A stretch of DNA of 64,000 nt from Limimaricola sp027213785 (lineage in GTDB: Bacteria; Pseudomonadota; Alphaproteobacteria; Rhodobacterales; Rhodobacteraceae): the NCBI RefSeq assembly GCF_050847355.1, contig NZ_CP193759.1:62001-126000 (forward strand), read 5' to 3'. The notes under the pieces were generated by a model. The model had not been told where the DNA came from. It saw only the letters and a list, made by a program, of their open reading frames with translations, and made no database searches. A program made the translations under genes and the position numbers. Positions 18,663-27,851 of this stretch are shown one piece after another; the stretch's first letter is position 1; the number at the start of each line of letters is the position of its first letter.

Positions 18663-20204
18663 TCACTGCTTGATCCAGGTGTCGCGCAGGCCGTCGTTCA
18701 CGCCGATGGCGGTGGTGACCAGATCCTGCACCTTGCAGTCGTAAAGCGTCGGGAATTCCAGCTCGAGCAGCCAGGCCACGGGCGCGTCCTCGACGATTTC
18801 CTGCTGGATCTCGGTATAGAGCTTCTGGCGCTCCTCCTTGCCCAGCGTCACCGCCGCCTCGGCCCATTTCGCGTCGAGTTCGGGGTTGCGATAGCCCTCG
18901 ACATTGTTCCACGGGCTGCCCTTCTCGATCTGGTCCTCGAGATAGTTGCGCGCGGTGCCGAGTGCCGGGTCGCCGTACTGGTAGAGATAGGTGAAGGCGA
19001 GATCGTAGTCCCATTCGCTGGTCTTCTGGTTCCAGCCCGCGACGTCGGCGCTGTCGATCTCGACCTCGATGCCGACCTCCTGCAGGTTCTGCTTCACGGC
19101 CTCGGCCCAACGCTGCCAGGTCTCGCCATAGGGCAGGGGCAGGATCCGTACCGGTTCGCCGTCATAGCCCATCTCGTCGAGGAGCGCGCGCGCCTTGTCG
19201 GGGTCGTGGCTGTAATCGGTGACGTCGTCGGTGTAGAAATTGGTGCGCGAGCTGACCGGGCCGGTCGCGACCTTGCCGAAGCCGTTCCAGACCACGTCGC
19301 GCACGAATTCGCGGTCCATCGCGTACATCACCGCCTGCCGGAAGCGCTCGTCCGAGGTCGGCCCCTCGCGGTTGTTCATCCACATGAAGCTGTGCGGCGC
19401 GAGGAACTCCCAGCCCTCGCCGGTCGAGCAGGTGTCCTCGTCCTCCATCAGCCGCGCCACGTCCCAGTTCTCGATCGAGCCGCCGGGCAGCACGTCGACC
19501 TCGCCGGTCTCGAAGGCCACGGCGCGCGAGGCGGCGTCGGGGATGACGCGGAAGAACACCTCGTCGAGATAGGGCTTGCCGTCGAGATAGTAGTTCTCGT
19601 TCTTCACGAGGTGGATATGGCTTCCCTTTTCCCAGGCCTCGAACTTGAACGGGCCGGTACCGATCGGCGTCGCGTTCATCTCGTTGTTGGCGTAATCCGT
19701 GCCTTCGTAGATATGCTTCGGCACGATCGGCATGGTGCCGGCCTCGAAGCTGTTGATGAAGGGGCCGAAGGGCTCGGAGAGCTGGAACACCACCGTGTTC
19801 TCGTCCGGCGCGGTGATGCTCTCGACGTAGTTCAGGCTGACGCGCAGCCGCGAATGGGTCTCGCGCAGGAACTCGTCGGCGGAGAAGACCACGTCCTCGG
19901 CCGAGAAGGGCTCGCCGTCATGCCAGACCACGTCTTCGTGCAGGTGGAAGGTGTAGGTGAGGCCGTCCTCGGAGATTTCCCAGCTCTTGGCGAGCGATGG
20001 TTGCGGCTGGAGATCGGTGTCGTAGCGCAGCAGGCTTTCGTAGATATGGCCCGCGACCATCTGCGTGGGGCCGTTCTGCACGAGGCCGAGCATCAGGCTC
20101 GGCGGCTCGGGCTGCACCACGATGTCGAGGCGTCCGCCCTGCTCCTGCGCGAAGGCGCCGGTGGCCGCGGCCACGAGGAAACTCGTCGTCAGCAAATGCT
20201 TCAT
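18663..20204 (-). CDS. Periplasmic substrate-binding protein of oligopeptide-type ABC importer (SBP family 5)
   Basis: 513 residues from the ATG at 20204, preceded by AGGGAAG. A signal peptide (MKHLLTTSFLVAAATGAFAQ) exports it. Family 5 traits are GRLDIVVQPEPPSLM at the start and YTFHLHEDVVWHDGEPFSAEDV... in the first third. Also present are GTGPFKFEAWEKGS and the late RILPLPYGETWQRWAEAVKQNL. Such proteins bind peptides, opines, nickel or other amines. The neighbouring aldolase, deacetylase-like enzyme and dehydrogenases suggest a modified amino compound rather than plain peptide. Confidence 0.92.
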   Translation of the reverse strand: MKHLLTTSFLVAAATGAFAQEQGGRLDIVVQPEPPSLMLGLVQNGPTQMVAGHIYESLLRYDTDLQPQPSLAKSWEISEDGLTYTFHLHEDVVWHDGEPFSAEDVVFSADEFLRETHSRLRVSLNYVESITAPDENTVVFQLSEPFGPFINSFEAGTMPIVPKHIYEGTDYANNEMNATPIGTGPFKFEAWEKGSHIHLVKNENYYLDGKPYLDEVFFRVIPDAASRAVAFETGEVDVLPGGSIENWDVARLMEDEDTCSTGEGWEFLAPHSFMWMNNREGPTSDERFRQAVMYAMDREFVRDVVWNGFGKVATGPVSSRTNFYTDDVTDYSHDPDKARALLDEMGYDGEPVRILPLPYGETWQRWAEAVKQNLQEVGIEVEIDSADVAGWNQKTSEWDYDLAFTYLYQYGDPALGTARNYLEDQIEKGSPWNNVEGYRNPELDAKWAEAAVTLGKEERQKLYTEIQQEIVEDAPVAWLLELEFPTLYDCKVQDLVTTAIGVNDGLRDTWIKQ

Positions 20205-20275
20205 CTGTCTTCCCTGTCGGTCTGTTGGTGTGGTCCTGCTTTGAGTGACCTTCTTTTTATTCTCTTGCGCCCGGT

Positions 20276-21055
20276 TCAGGCGTCGAAGCCCGGCGCCGCC
20301 CGTTCGAGACGGCGCAGCTCGGCGGCCCATTCCGGGTCGGGCTTGCCGTCGATCTCGTAGCGGTCGTAGCCGCGCTGGTACTGCCGCGCCGTGTGCGCGG
20401 CGATCTCGTCGGAGAGCGGGCGCGGCCTCAGCCCCATGCCGAGCGCCGCGATCTGCGCCTTGCAGGAGCGTTCGAGGTTCAACGTCAGTTTCACCGCCTC
20501 GGCCACCGAGCGGCCGCAGGTGAGCATGCCGTGGTTGCGCAGCACCATCACGTTCTTCGGGCCGAGATCGGCGATCAGCCGTTCGCGTTCCGCGAGGTCG
20601 AGCGCGATGCCCTCGTAATCATGATAGGCGACCTGCCCGTGGAACTGCGCCGACCACTGGTTCAGCGACAGCAGGCCCTCCTCGACCGAGGAGACCGCGA
20701 CGCCCGCCACCGTGTGGGTGTGCAGCACGCAGACCGCGTCGTGGCGCGCCATGTGCACCGCCGAATGGATGGTGAAGCCCGCCGCGTTGACGCCCGCGCC
20801 GTAAGGGTCGTCGATCACGGCGCCGCTTTCGTCGACGGTCACGAGGCTCGACGCCGTCACCTCGTCGAAACGCAGGCCGAAGGGGTTGAGCAGGAACCGC
20901 TTCTCGCCGCCCGGCCCGTCGGGAAGCCGCGCCGAGATATGGGTGTAGATCCCGTCATCCATGCCTTCGAGCGCGATCAGCCGGTAGGCGGCGGCAAGGT
21001 CGCGCTTGAGCGCGCCGACGTCTTCGGTGGTGCTGCCTCCCTGTCCGTCGGCCAT
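20276..21055 (-). CDS. Class II aldolase/adducin-family protein
   Basis: 259 residues from the ATG at 21055, chosen for the AGAGGGGA ribosome site. The zinc-site motifs are present: VLHTHTVAGVAVS (two histidines) and VLRNHGMLTCG. Family members cleave or epimerise sugar phosphates or act on small hydroxy/keto acids. Membership alone does not give the substrate. It is the first gene of the leftward operon (aldolase, binding protein, two permeases, ATPase, GhrA-like, DauA-like) and shares a 106-bp divergent promoter region with the GntR gene. Confidence 0.85.
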   Translation of the reverse strand: MADGQGGSTTEDVGALKRDLAAAYRLIALEGMDDGIYTHISARLPDGPGGEKRFLLNPFGLRFDEVTASSLVTVDESGAVIDDPYGAGVNAAGFTIHSAVHMARHDAVCVLHTHTVAGVAVSSVEEGLLSLNQWSAQFHGQVAYHDYEGIALDLAERERLIADLGPKNVMVLRNHGMLTCGRSVAEAVKLTLNLERSCKAQIAALGMGLRPRPLSDEIAAHTARQYQRGYDRYEIDGKPDPEWAAELRRLERAAPGFDA

Positions 21056-21121
21056 GCTTCGTCCCCTCTGCAACGATCCGTCGGGGTCGAGCCTGTCGGG
21101 CGTTTGCCGTTCAGTCAAGAA

Positions 21122-21135
21122 GATTGTCGACAATC
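21122..21135. promoter_or_regulatory. Perfect 14-bp palindromic operator
   Basis: GATTGTCGACAATC is its own reverse complement and lies 27 bp upstream of the GntR start and 67 bp upstream of the aldolase start. A further half-site TCGACAG follows. TTGT-N2-ACAA-type palindromes are classic sites for GntR/FCD proteins, so this is very probably the binding site of the adjacent regulator, controlling both arms of the island. Confidence 0.75.
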
Positions 21136-21161
21136 GACAGAACCGGGTCTAGCTTCGATCC

Positions 21162-21863
21162 ATGAGCATGGACCCCGCCCCCGATCCGATCTTTGCCCGC
21201 CTCGATCGCGCCGGGCTGGTGCAGCACGTGGTCCGGCTGATCACCGACGCCATTTTGCAGGGGCGCCTGAAGCCGGGCGACCGGCTGACCGAATCCGGCA
21301 TTGCCCGCGAGTTGGGTCTGAGCCGCGCGCCGGTGCGCGAAGCGGCGCGGCTTCTGGAGAATCGCGGCCTCGTCGTGTCGCAGCCCAATCGCGGCTTCTT
21401 CGTGCGCGAGGTCACGGTCGAGGCGATCGACAGCCTCTACGAGCTTCGGATCTGCATCGAATGCGCGGCGGTGGAGCGGCTGGTCGCGGGCGATCCGGCC
21501 CCGGCGCTCATGGGGTTGCGCGAGCGGATCGACGAGATGCGTGATCTGGCCGAAGCCGACGATCCGCTGAGCCAGATCGAGGCCGACATGGCGTTCCACC
21601 GGCTGATCTGCCTGCATAGCGGCAATGAGCGCTTCGTCACCGTGTTCGACCAGATCGCCGACGAGACCCAGCTCAGCCTGATGCTGATCGGGCGGCTCTA
21701 CGACGATCCGATGCGCATGGCCGAGACCCACGAGCCGGTCTTCGACGCCATCGCCGCCCGGGACGCGAAGGCCGCCCGCGCGGCGCTCGAATATCACATC
21801 GGCACGGCGCGGCGCGTCGTGACCGACATCTTTCGCAAGCTGAAGGAGGACGGCTCCGCATGA
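21162..21863 (+). CDS. GntR-family (FCD domain) regulator of the amidohydrolase/ABC island
   Basis: 233 residues. N-terminal winged helix (LTESGIARELGLSRAPVREAARLLENRGLV, about residues 41-70), then an FCD domain with SLYELRICIECAAVERL and the metal-site histidine in MAFHRLICLHSGN. The gene overlaps the next one by 4 bp, so the regulator is co-transcribed with the amidohydrolase. It is divergent from the aldolase-importer operon and next to a perfect palindrome at 21122-21135. The likely role is a ligand-relieved repressor of both directions. Confidence 0.88.
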   Translation: MSMDPAPDPIFARLDRAGLVQHVVRLITDAILQGRLKPGDRLTESGIARELGLSRAPVREAARLLENRGLVVSQPNRGFFVREVTVEAIDSLYELRICIECAAVERLVAGDPAPALMGLRERIDEMRDLAEADDPLSQIEADMAFHRLICLHSGNERFVTVFDQIADETQLSLMLIGRLYDDPMRMAETHEPVFDAIAARDAKAARAALEYHIGTARRVVTDIFRKLKEDGSA

Positions 21864-22915
21864 GGTGCTTCCACGCCCCCGAATCCATGGCCCACGACCC
21901 GGATTTCCGCATCACCAACGGTCGCGTCACGCGCAATGCCGAGCGCGCCGAGCGCGGTCGGCTTCTGCTTGCCGGGCTCGATCGGCTGGGGCTGGTTCCC
22001 GAGGCGCCGCCGCGCTGCGACGACGCCGATCTTCTGGCGGTGCACACGCCAGAATTCGTGGCCTTTCTGGAGACCGCGTGGACCGAGTGGCAGAAGCTGC
22101 CGAATGCCGGGGCCGAGGTGGTGCCGAACACGCATCCGCAAAAAGCCCGCTCGACCTATCCCCGGCATATCCTCGGCCGGGCCGGCTGGCATCTCGCCGA
22201 TCCGTCGGCGCCGATCGGCGAGCACAGCTGGACCGCCACCCGTCGCGCCGCCGATTGCGCCGTCGCCGCCGCGCGGGCGGTGCTGGACGGCGATGCCCTG
22301 GCCTATGCGCTGTGCCGCCCGCCGGGCCACCATTCGGACGCGGACAGCGCCTCGGGACATTGCCTGCTGAACAATGCCGCCATCGCCGCGGCGCATCTGC
22401 GCCGGCACCACGAGCGGGTGGCGATCCTCGACATCGACGTGCATCACGGCAACGGCACGCAAGCGATCTTCTACGACCGCGCCGACGTGCTCACCGTCTC
22501 GATCCATGCCGATCCAATGGATTACTACCCGTTCTTCAACGGGCATGCGCACGAAACGGGCCAAGGCGCTGGCGAAGGCTGCAATCTCAACCTCGCCCTG
22601 CCGCGCGACAGCGGCGACGGCGCCTGGCACGACGCGATCCGGCAGGCCCTCGCGCGGATCGCCGCGTTCGCCCCCGGCGCGCTGGTGCTCTCGCTCGGCC
22701 TCGACGCGCATGAAAACGATCCGCTGCGCGGCCTCGCGGTGACGACCGACGGTTTCCGGGGTGCCGGTGAGATGATCGCCGCCGCAGCTCTGCCTTGCGT
22801 GATGGTGCAGGAGGGTGGTTACCTCTCGGCGGATCTGACCGACAATCTTGCCGCCTTCCTGGGCGGCGCAACGGGCAAGGCGCCTGAAACATTCGCAACC
22901 GATGGAGCGCGGTGA
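21860..22915 (+). CDS. Histone-deacetylase-family amidohydrolase (acetylpolyamine amidohydrolase-like)
   Basis: 351 residues of the arginase/deacetylase superfamily. The zinc ligands are visible: Asp193 and His195 in DIDVHHGNG, and Asp282 in GLDAHENDP. The charge-relay histidines His157-His158 are in RPPGHHSD, and the transition-state tyrosine is Tyr321 in EGGYLS. Bacterial relatives remove acetyl or other acyl groups from polyamines and similar amines. The aminotransferase gene next to it starts within its stop codon. Together they could deacylate an imported amine and then transaminate it. A true histone-type role is not expected. Confidence 0.87.
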   Translation: MRCFHAPESMAHDPDFRITNGRVTRNAERAERGRLLLAGLDRLGLVPEAPPRCDDADLLAVHTPEFVAFLETAWTEWQKLPNAGAEVVPNTHPQKARSTYPRHILGRAGWHLADPSAPIGEHSWTATRRAADCAVAAARAVLDGDALAYALCRPPGHHSDADSASGHCLLNNAAIAAAHLRRHHERVAILDIDVHHGNGTQAIFYDRADVLTVSIHADPMDYYPFFNGHAHETGQGAGEGCNLNLALPRDSGDGAWHDAIRQALARIAAFAPGALVLSLGLDAHENDPLRGLAVTTDGFRGAGEMIAAAALPCVMVQEGGYLSADLTDNLAAFLGGATGKAPETFATDGAR

Positions 22916-24297
22916 TGAACAAGCTGTCGAATTCGCTGGCGCAGGCCGATATCGCCACGTCCCTGCATCCCTATACCAATGCCCGCCGGCACGAGGAAAA
23001 GGGCCCGCTGGTGATCTCGCGGGGCAAGGGCATCCACGTCTATGACGAGCATGGCAAGGAATACATCGAGGCGCTGGCCGGGCTCTGGTCCGTCGCAGTG
23101 GGCTTCGACGAGCCGCGTCTCGTCGAGGCGGCCCACAAGCAGATGCAGGCGCTGCCCTATTACCACAGCTTCGCGCACAAGGCGCACGAGCCGTCGATCC
23201 GGCTGGCGGAGAAGCTGGCCGAGATGACTCCTCAAGGGCTTGACCGGGTGTTCTTCACCTCGTCGGGGTCGGAAGCCAACGACACCGTCGTCAAGATGGC
23301 ATGGTACATGAACAACGCGCTGGGACGTCCTGAAAAGAAAAAGTTTCTGGCCCGCACCAAGGGGTATCACGGGATCACGGTGGCCTCGGGCTCGCTCACC
23401 GGGCTGCCCTACAATCACGTGGATTTCGACCTGCCGGCGATCCCGGTGCATCACCTGACCTGCCCGCATCACTACCGCTTCGGGCATGAGGGCGAGAGCG
23501 AGGCCGAGTTCACGCAGCGGCTCCTGGCCGAGGCCGAGGAGGTGATCCTGCGGGAGGGGCCCGAAACCATCGCCGGCTTCATCGGCGAGCCGCTGATGGC
23601 GGCGGGGGGCGTGATGCCACCGCCGGAGGGCTACTGGAAGGGCATCGAGGCGCTGTGCCGCAAGCACGACATACTGCTGATCGCCGACGAGGTGATCAAC
23701 GGCTTCGGGCGGCTGGGGTCGAGCTTCGGCGCGGTGCATTACGGCTTCACCCCGGACATCATGGTGCTCTCGAAGCAGCTCACCTCCTCCTACATGCCGC
23801 TCGCGGCGGTGGTGTTCTCGGAGAAGGTCTACGATGCGATCGCCGACAACACCGGCAGGATCGGCACCTTTGGTCACGGCTTCACCGCTTCAGGTCACCC
23901 GGTCGCCACGGCGGTGGGGCTCGAGAACCTGAAGATCATCGAGGAGCGCGACCTGATGGGCAACGCGACCCGGATGGGGGCGAGGCTGCAAGAGGGGCTT
24001 CGGCAATACGCCGATCACCCGCTGGTCGGAGAGGTACGCGGCGCCGGGCTGATCGCTGGCCTCGAACTGGTGGTGGACAAGGCCTCGAAGCGCGCCTTCG
24101 ATCCGGTCGGCAAGGTCGGTCTGGCCGCCTTCGAGATCGGCCATGAGGAAGGGATGATCATCCGCAATGTCGGCGACACGCTGGCCCTCTGCCCGCCGCT
24201 GATCGTGACCGAGGGCGACATCGACGAGATCGTCGCCCGGATGGGACGCATCCTCGACCGCACGCAGGATCACGTCTCGAGGGAGGGCCTCGCCTGA
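22915..24297 (+). CDS. Class III (omega) aminotransferase, amine:pyruvate type
   Basis: 460 residues. The ATG at 22915 overlaps the previous stop (TGATG), with GGAG upstream; a GTG at 22912 is an alternative. Fold-type I class III traits are the N-terminal HPYTNARRHEEKGPLVISRGKG, the TSSGSEANDTVVKMAW phosphate loop, KGYHGITVASGSLTG, LLIADEVINGFGRLG, and the PLP lysine in LSKQLTSSYMPL. This subgroup includes putrescine/cadaverine-pyruvate and beta-alanine-type aminotransferases. Third gene of the rightward arm after the regulator and amidohydrolase; acts on a terminal amine, probably with pyruvate as acceptor. Confidence 0.88.
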   Translation: MNKLSNSLAQADIATSLHPYTNARRHEEKGPLVISRGKGIHVYDEHGKEYIEALAGLWSVAVGFDEPRLVEAAHKQMQALPYYHSFAHKAHEPSIRLAEKLAEMTPQGLDRVFFTSSGSEANDTVVKMAWYMNNALGRPEKKKFLARTKGYHGITVASGSLTGLPYNHVDFDLPAIPVHHLTCPHHYRFGHEGESEAEFTQRLLAEAEEVILREGPETIAGFIGEPLMAAGGVMPPPEGYWKGIEALCRKHDILLIADEVINGFGRLGSSFGAVHYGFTPDIMVLSKQLTSSYMPLAAVVFSEKVYDAIADNTGRIGTFGHGFTASGHPVATAVGLENLKIIEERDLMGNATRMGARLQEGLRQYADHPLVGEVRGAGLIAGLELVVDKASKRAFDPVGKVGLAAFEIGHEEGMIIRNVGDTLALCPPLIVTEGDIDEIVARMGRILDRTQDHVSREGLA

Positions 24298-24366
24298 GGC
24301 GAAGAGGGCCGGGCGCTCCCTGTCTTGGGCATCGGGCAGGGTGCCGCGCAGCCGGTCTATCCTGCC

Positions 24367-25068
24367 CTAGGGCACGGGCTCTGCGATGAAGAAATCCGGA
24401 TGCGCCTCGGCGACCTTGGGCAGGTCGTCGAGCACGCCACGCAGATGGGTTCGGACCGCCGCTTCGGCGGCATCCGGGTCTTTTGCCGCGATCGCGTCGA
24501 CGATGGCCTGGTGCTGACCGACCAGCCGGTCGACCGGAAATTCCACGGCCGTGAGGTGCCGCACCCGGTCCATGTGCATCTTGATCGGTTGCAGATGCGT
24601 CCATGCGCCGGCGCGCCCGGCCATCTCGGCCAGCGTGCGGTGGAACAGCTCGTCCAGCTCTACGAAGCTGCGCCCCCCATCCCGCGCGGCCTTGGCCTGA
24701 CCCGCCATCTGGCGACGCAACTCGGCCAGCGCGGCGGCATCGGCGCTGCGCGCCGCCAGCCGGGCGATATCGGCCTCGACCGCCTCGCGCACGAAGCGCG
24801 AGACCTCGACCTCGGCGACGTCGATCTTGCGCACATAGGTGCCGCGCTGCGGACGCACCTCCAGCAGCTTTTCTCCGGCGAGCCGGATGAACGCCTCGCG
24901 CACCGGCTGGCGCGAGAGGCCGTAACCGGTGGCGATGTCCTGCTCCGACAGGCGGGTGCCCGGCGTCAGTTCGCCGGTGACGATGCGCGCGCGCAGGCTG
25001 GCGATGAGCTGGAGGCCGACCGGGGCGGAGGCGTCGAGGGCAATAGATGCGGGGTTCGTAGCTGACAT
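24367..25068 (-). CDS. GntR-family (FCD domain) regulator of the hexuronate operon
   Basis: 233 residues. Winged helix with LSEQDIATGYGLSRQPVREAFIRLAGEKLLEV (about residues 41-72), then an FCD domain (FVREAVEADIARLAAR; ELDELFHRTLAEMAG). It is divergent from uxuA with 102 bp between starts, the usual arrangement for a UxuR/ExuR-like repressor of uronate use. The inducer is probably fructuronate, tagaturonate or a keto-deoxy intermediate, by analogy only. Confidence 0.85.
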   Translation of the reverse strand: MSATNPASIALDASAPVGLQLIASLRARIVTGELTPGTRLSEQDIATGYGLSRQPVREAFIRLAGEKLLEVRPQRGTYVRKIDVAEVEVSRFVREAVEADIARLAARSADAAALAELRRQMAGQAKAARDGGRSFVELDELFHRTLAEMAGRAGAWTHLQPIKMHMDRVRHLTAVEFPVDRLVGQHQAIVDAIAAKDPDAAEAAVRTHLRGVLDDLPKVAEAHPDFFIAEPVP

Positions 25069-25100
25069 GGCGCTCTCTATGGATCTGTACTCACTCTAAT

Positions 25101-25143
25101 CCATACTACCATACTTGTAAACTTTCGAATCGCGGTCTAGTCT
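25101..25143 (+). promoter_or_regulatory. Probable uxuA operon promoter and operator repeats
   Basis: CCATACT occurs twice in tandem with an 8-bp period (25101-25107, 25109-25115). It abuts a candidate -35 TTGTAA (25115-25120), followed after 17 bp by a weak -10 TAGTCT (25138-25143). The start codon is 28 bp downstream. The AT-rich repeat is a plausible site for the divergent GntR regulator. Confidence 0.4.
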
Positions 25144-25170
25144 TGCCGGTGATTGGGAGGGAGATCCGTT

Positions 25171-26388
25171 ATGCGGCAGACATGGCGCTGGTTCGGGCCG
25201 AAGGACGGGGTCGGCATCGACGACATGATGCAGGCCGGGGTCGAGGGCGTGGTCTCGGCGTTGCACCACATGCCCACCGGCGTGGTCTGGCCTCTGGAAG
25301 AGATCGAGCAGCGGCAGCGCGAGATCGCCACGCGAGCCGACGGCACCGCTTCCGGTCTTGCCTGGGAGGTGGTCGAGAGCCTGCCCGTTTCCGAGGACAT
25401 CAAGAAGCAGTCCGGCGACTGGCGTGCCCATATTGCGGCCTACAAGCAAAGCATGGCCAATCTCGCCAAAGCCGGCATCGAGGTGATCTGCTACAACTTC
25501 ATGCCGGTTCTGGACTGGACCCGCACCGATCTCGCCTACCGCGTCGCGCATGGCGGCACGGCGATGCGCTTCGACCTGCACGACTTCGCGGCCTTCGATA
25601 TCCATATCCTCAAGCGTCCGGGCGCGGCCGAGAGCTTTCCAGAAGGCGTGGCCGAGATCGCGGCCGAGCGTTTCGCGCGGATGGATGATGACACGCGCCG
25701 CCGTCTGGCCACCAATGTCGTCTTCGGCCTGCCGGGGGCCGCCGAGCATTTCACCCTCGAGGACGTGCGCGCGCATCTGGCCGAATATGCGGGGATGCGC
25801 GCCGAGACGCTGCGCGGCCACTTGATCGATTTCCTCTCGGAGGTGGCGCCCGAGGCCGAAAGGCTGGGGCTGCGGCTCTGCTGTCACCCCGACGATCCGC
25901 CATTCTCGCTGCTGGGCCTGCCGCGCGTCATGTCGACCGGGGCGGATTACCGCGCCGTGATGGAGGCGGTGGACCTGCGCGCGAACGGCATCACGCTCTG
26001 CTCCGGCTCGCTCGGGGCACGGGCCGACAACGACATCCCCGGCATGATGGCGCGGCTGGGTGACCGGGTGCATTTCCTGCACATGCGCAACGTCGCGCGC
26101 GAAGGCGACGGCACGCCCTGCTCGTTCCACGAGGCCGAGCATCTGGGCGGCGACACCGACATGGTGGATTTCATCGCCGCCGTTCTGCGCGAGGAGGCGC
26201 GACGCCGGGAAGAGGGCCGCGCCGACGTCTCGATCCCGTTCCGCCCCGATCACGGGCAGGACATCCTCGACGACCTGAAGCGCCGGGCCCAGCCGGGCTA
26301 CCCGGCGATCGGGAGGCTCAAGGGGCTGGCGGAGTTGCGCGGCATCATGACCGCGCTCGGCCATGCAGAGCACGGGCTGCGGCCATGA
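25171..26388 (+). CDS. uxuA: Mannonate dehydratase
   Basis: 405 residues from the ATG at 25171, chosen for the strong GGGAGGGAG ribosome site. The sequence begins MRQTWRWFGPKD and keeps UxuA landmarks such as SALHHMPTGVVWPLEEI, EVICYNFMPVLDWTRTDL and the metal-site region RLCCHPDDPP. Also present are NGITLCSGSLGARADND, VHFLHMRNV and RPDHGQD. It dehydrates D-mannonate to 2-keto-3-deoxy-D-gluconate in the cytoplasm. First gene of a rightward operon, overlapping uxuB by 4 bp. Confidence 0.97.
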   Translation: MRQTWRWFGPKDGVGIDDMMQAGVEGVVSALHHMPTGVVWPLEEIEQRQREIATRADGTASGLAWEVVESLPVSEDIKKQSGDWRAHIAAYKQSMANLAKAGIEVICYNFMPVLDWTRTDLAYRVAHGGTAMRFDLHDFAAFDIHILKRPGAAESFPEGVAEIAAERFARMDDDTRRRLATNVVFGLPGAAEHFTLEDVRAHLAEYAGMRAETLRGHLIDFLSEVAPEAERLGLRLCCHPDDPPFSLLGLPRVMSTGADYRAVMEAVDLRANGITLCSGSLGARADNDIPGMMARLGDRVHFLHMRNVAREGDGTPCSFHEAEHLGGDTDMVDFIAAVLREEARRREEGRADVSIPFRPDHGQDILDDLKRRAQPGYPAIGRLKGLAELRGIMTALGHAEHGLRP

Positions 26389-27851
26389 CCCGGCTGTCGC
26401 GTAGCGTATTGGCACAGCTGCCCGAAGGCGCGGCCCCCGATTACGACCCGGCGGCGCATGGTGTGGGTATCCTGCATCTCGGGGTGGGCGCCTTCCATCG
26501 CGCGCATCAGGCGGCGATCACCGACGCGGCGCTGGCGGCCTCCGGCGGCGACTGGCGCATCGCGGGTGTCAGCCTGCGCTCGGCCGATCTGGCCGAGGCG
26601 CTGGCATCGCAGGACGGGCTGTTCACGCTGATCGAGCGCGGCGCGCAGGGTGACCGGGCGCGGGTGATCGGTGCGATCGACCGGGTGATCGCGGCGCGCG
26701 GGGCGCCCGAGGCGGTGCTCGGGCCGATGTCGGATCCGGCGATCCGCATCGTCACGCTGACCGTCACCGAAAAGGCCTATGGCATCGACCGGGGCGGTCC
26801 CGACGCCGATCCGGCGCATCCGGATGTCGCCGCCGATCTCGAAAGCCCGGCCGCGCCGCGTGGCGTGCTGGGGTTGCTGGTCGAGGGGCTGCGGCGGCGG
26901 CGCGCGGCGGGGCACGCGCCCTTCACCGTGCTGTGCTGCGACAACCTGCCGGAGAACGGTGCGCTGCTGCGTGGCGGCGTGGTGGGTTTTGCCCGTCGGG
27001 TCGACCCCGACCTCGCCGACTGGATCGCGCGCGAGGTGGCATTTCCGTCCTCGATGGTCGACCGGATCACCCCGGCGGCGACCGGGGCGACACTCGCGCT
27101 CGCGGCCCGCCTGACCGGTTTCCAGGATGCCGCGGCGATCGAGACCGAGCCCTTCTGCCAATGGGTGATCGAGGATCGCTTTCCGCAGGGCCGCCCCGAC
27201 TGGGCGGCGGGCGGCGCGATCTTCGCCCGCGACGTCGCGCCCTACGAGCGGATGAAGCTCAGGATGCTGAACGGGGCGCATTCGCTGATCGCCTATGCCG
27301 GGTTCGTCTCGGGCCATGCGCTGGTGCGCGACGCGATGGCCGACCGGGGCCTCGCGGCATTGGCACGGCGCCACATCACGGCGGCGGCCGCGACGCTCGA
27401 TCCGCTGCCCGGCGTCGATCTCGCGGCCTATGGCGACGAGCTTGCCGCGCGTTTCGCCAATCCGGCGATCGCGCACGAGACCTACCAGATCGCGATGGAT
27501 GGCAGCCAGAAGCTGCCGCAGCGCATCTTCGGTCCGGCCTGCGACGCGCAACTCGCGGAACAGGATCTGCGCCCCTTCGCCTTCGCCACCGCGGCCTGGG
27601 CGCGCTACTGCTTGGGCCGGGACGAGACAGGGAAACGCTACGCCCTGCGCGACCCGCGCGAGGCCGAGATCGCGGCGGTCGTCGAGGCGGCGGGCGATGA
27701 TGCGCGGGCGCTGATCGCCGGGCTGCTGCGGCTGCCGGGTCTGACCCCCGCCGAGCTCCTCGACGGGGCGTTCGAGGCGCAGGCGGCGGAGATCCTGAGC
27801 GATATGCTGGCGCAGGGCATGGCCGCCGCCATCGCGAGCGAGGTGGCATGA
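26385..27851 (+). CDS. uxuB: Fructuronate reductase / mannitol dehydrogenase family
   Basis: 488 residues. Polyol dehydrogenase long-chain family features are GILHLGVGAFHRAHQA (NAD binding, about residue 27), IVTLTVTEKAY, FTVLCCDNLPENG, SSMVDRITPA, and the catalytic lysine segment MKLRMLNGAHSLIAY. The position between uxuA and kdgK makes D-fructuronate reduction to D-mannonate the likely reaction; the same family includes tagaturonate reductase and mannitol dehydrogenase. Start overlaps the uxuA stop (ATGA). Confidence 0.92.
   Translation: MTRLSRSVLAQLPEGAAPDYDPAAHGVGILHLGVGAFHRAHQAAITDAALAASGGDWRIAGVSLRSADLAEALASQDGLFTLIERGAQGDRARVIGAIDRVIAARGAPEAVLGPMSDPAIRIVTLTVTEKAYGIDRGGPDADPAHPDVAADLESPAAPRGVLGLLVEGLRRRRAAGHAPFTVLCCDNLPENGALLRGGVVGFARRVDPDLADWIAREVAFPSSMVDRITPAATGATLALAARLTGFQDAAAIETEPFCQWVIEDRFPQGRPDWAAGGAIFARDVAPYERMKLRMLNGAHSLIAYAGFVSGHALVRDAMADRGLAALARRHITAAAATLDPLPGVDLAAYGDELAARFANPAIAHETYQIAMDGSQKLPQRIFGPACDAQLAEQDLRPFAFATAAWARYCLGRDETGKRYALRDPREAEIAAVVEAAGDDARALIAGLLRLPGLTPAELLDGAFEAQAAEILSDMLAQGMAAAIASEVA

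Noticed and set aside
24334..24367. GGGCAGG/CCTGCCC stem between convergent aminotransferase and GntR genes
   Set aside because: Seven-base arms with a 20-nt loop and no T-tract; it overlaps a stop codon and is too weak to call a terminator.
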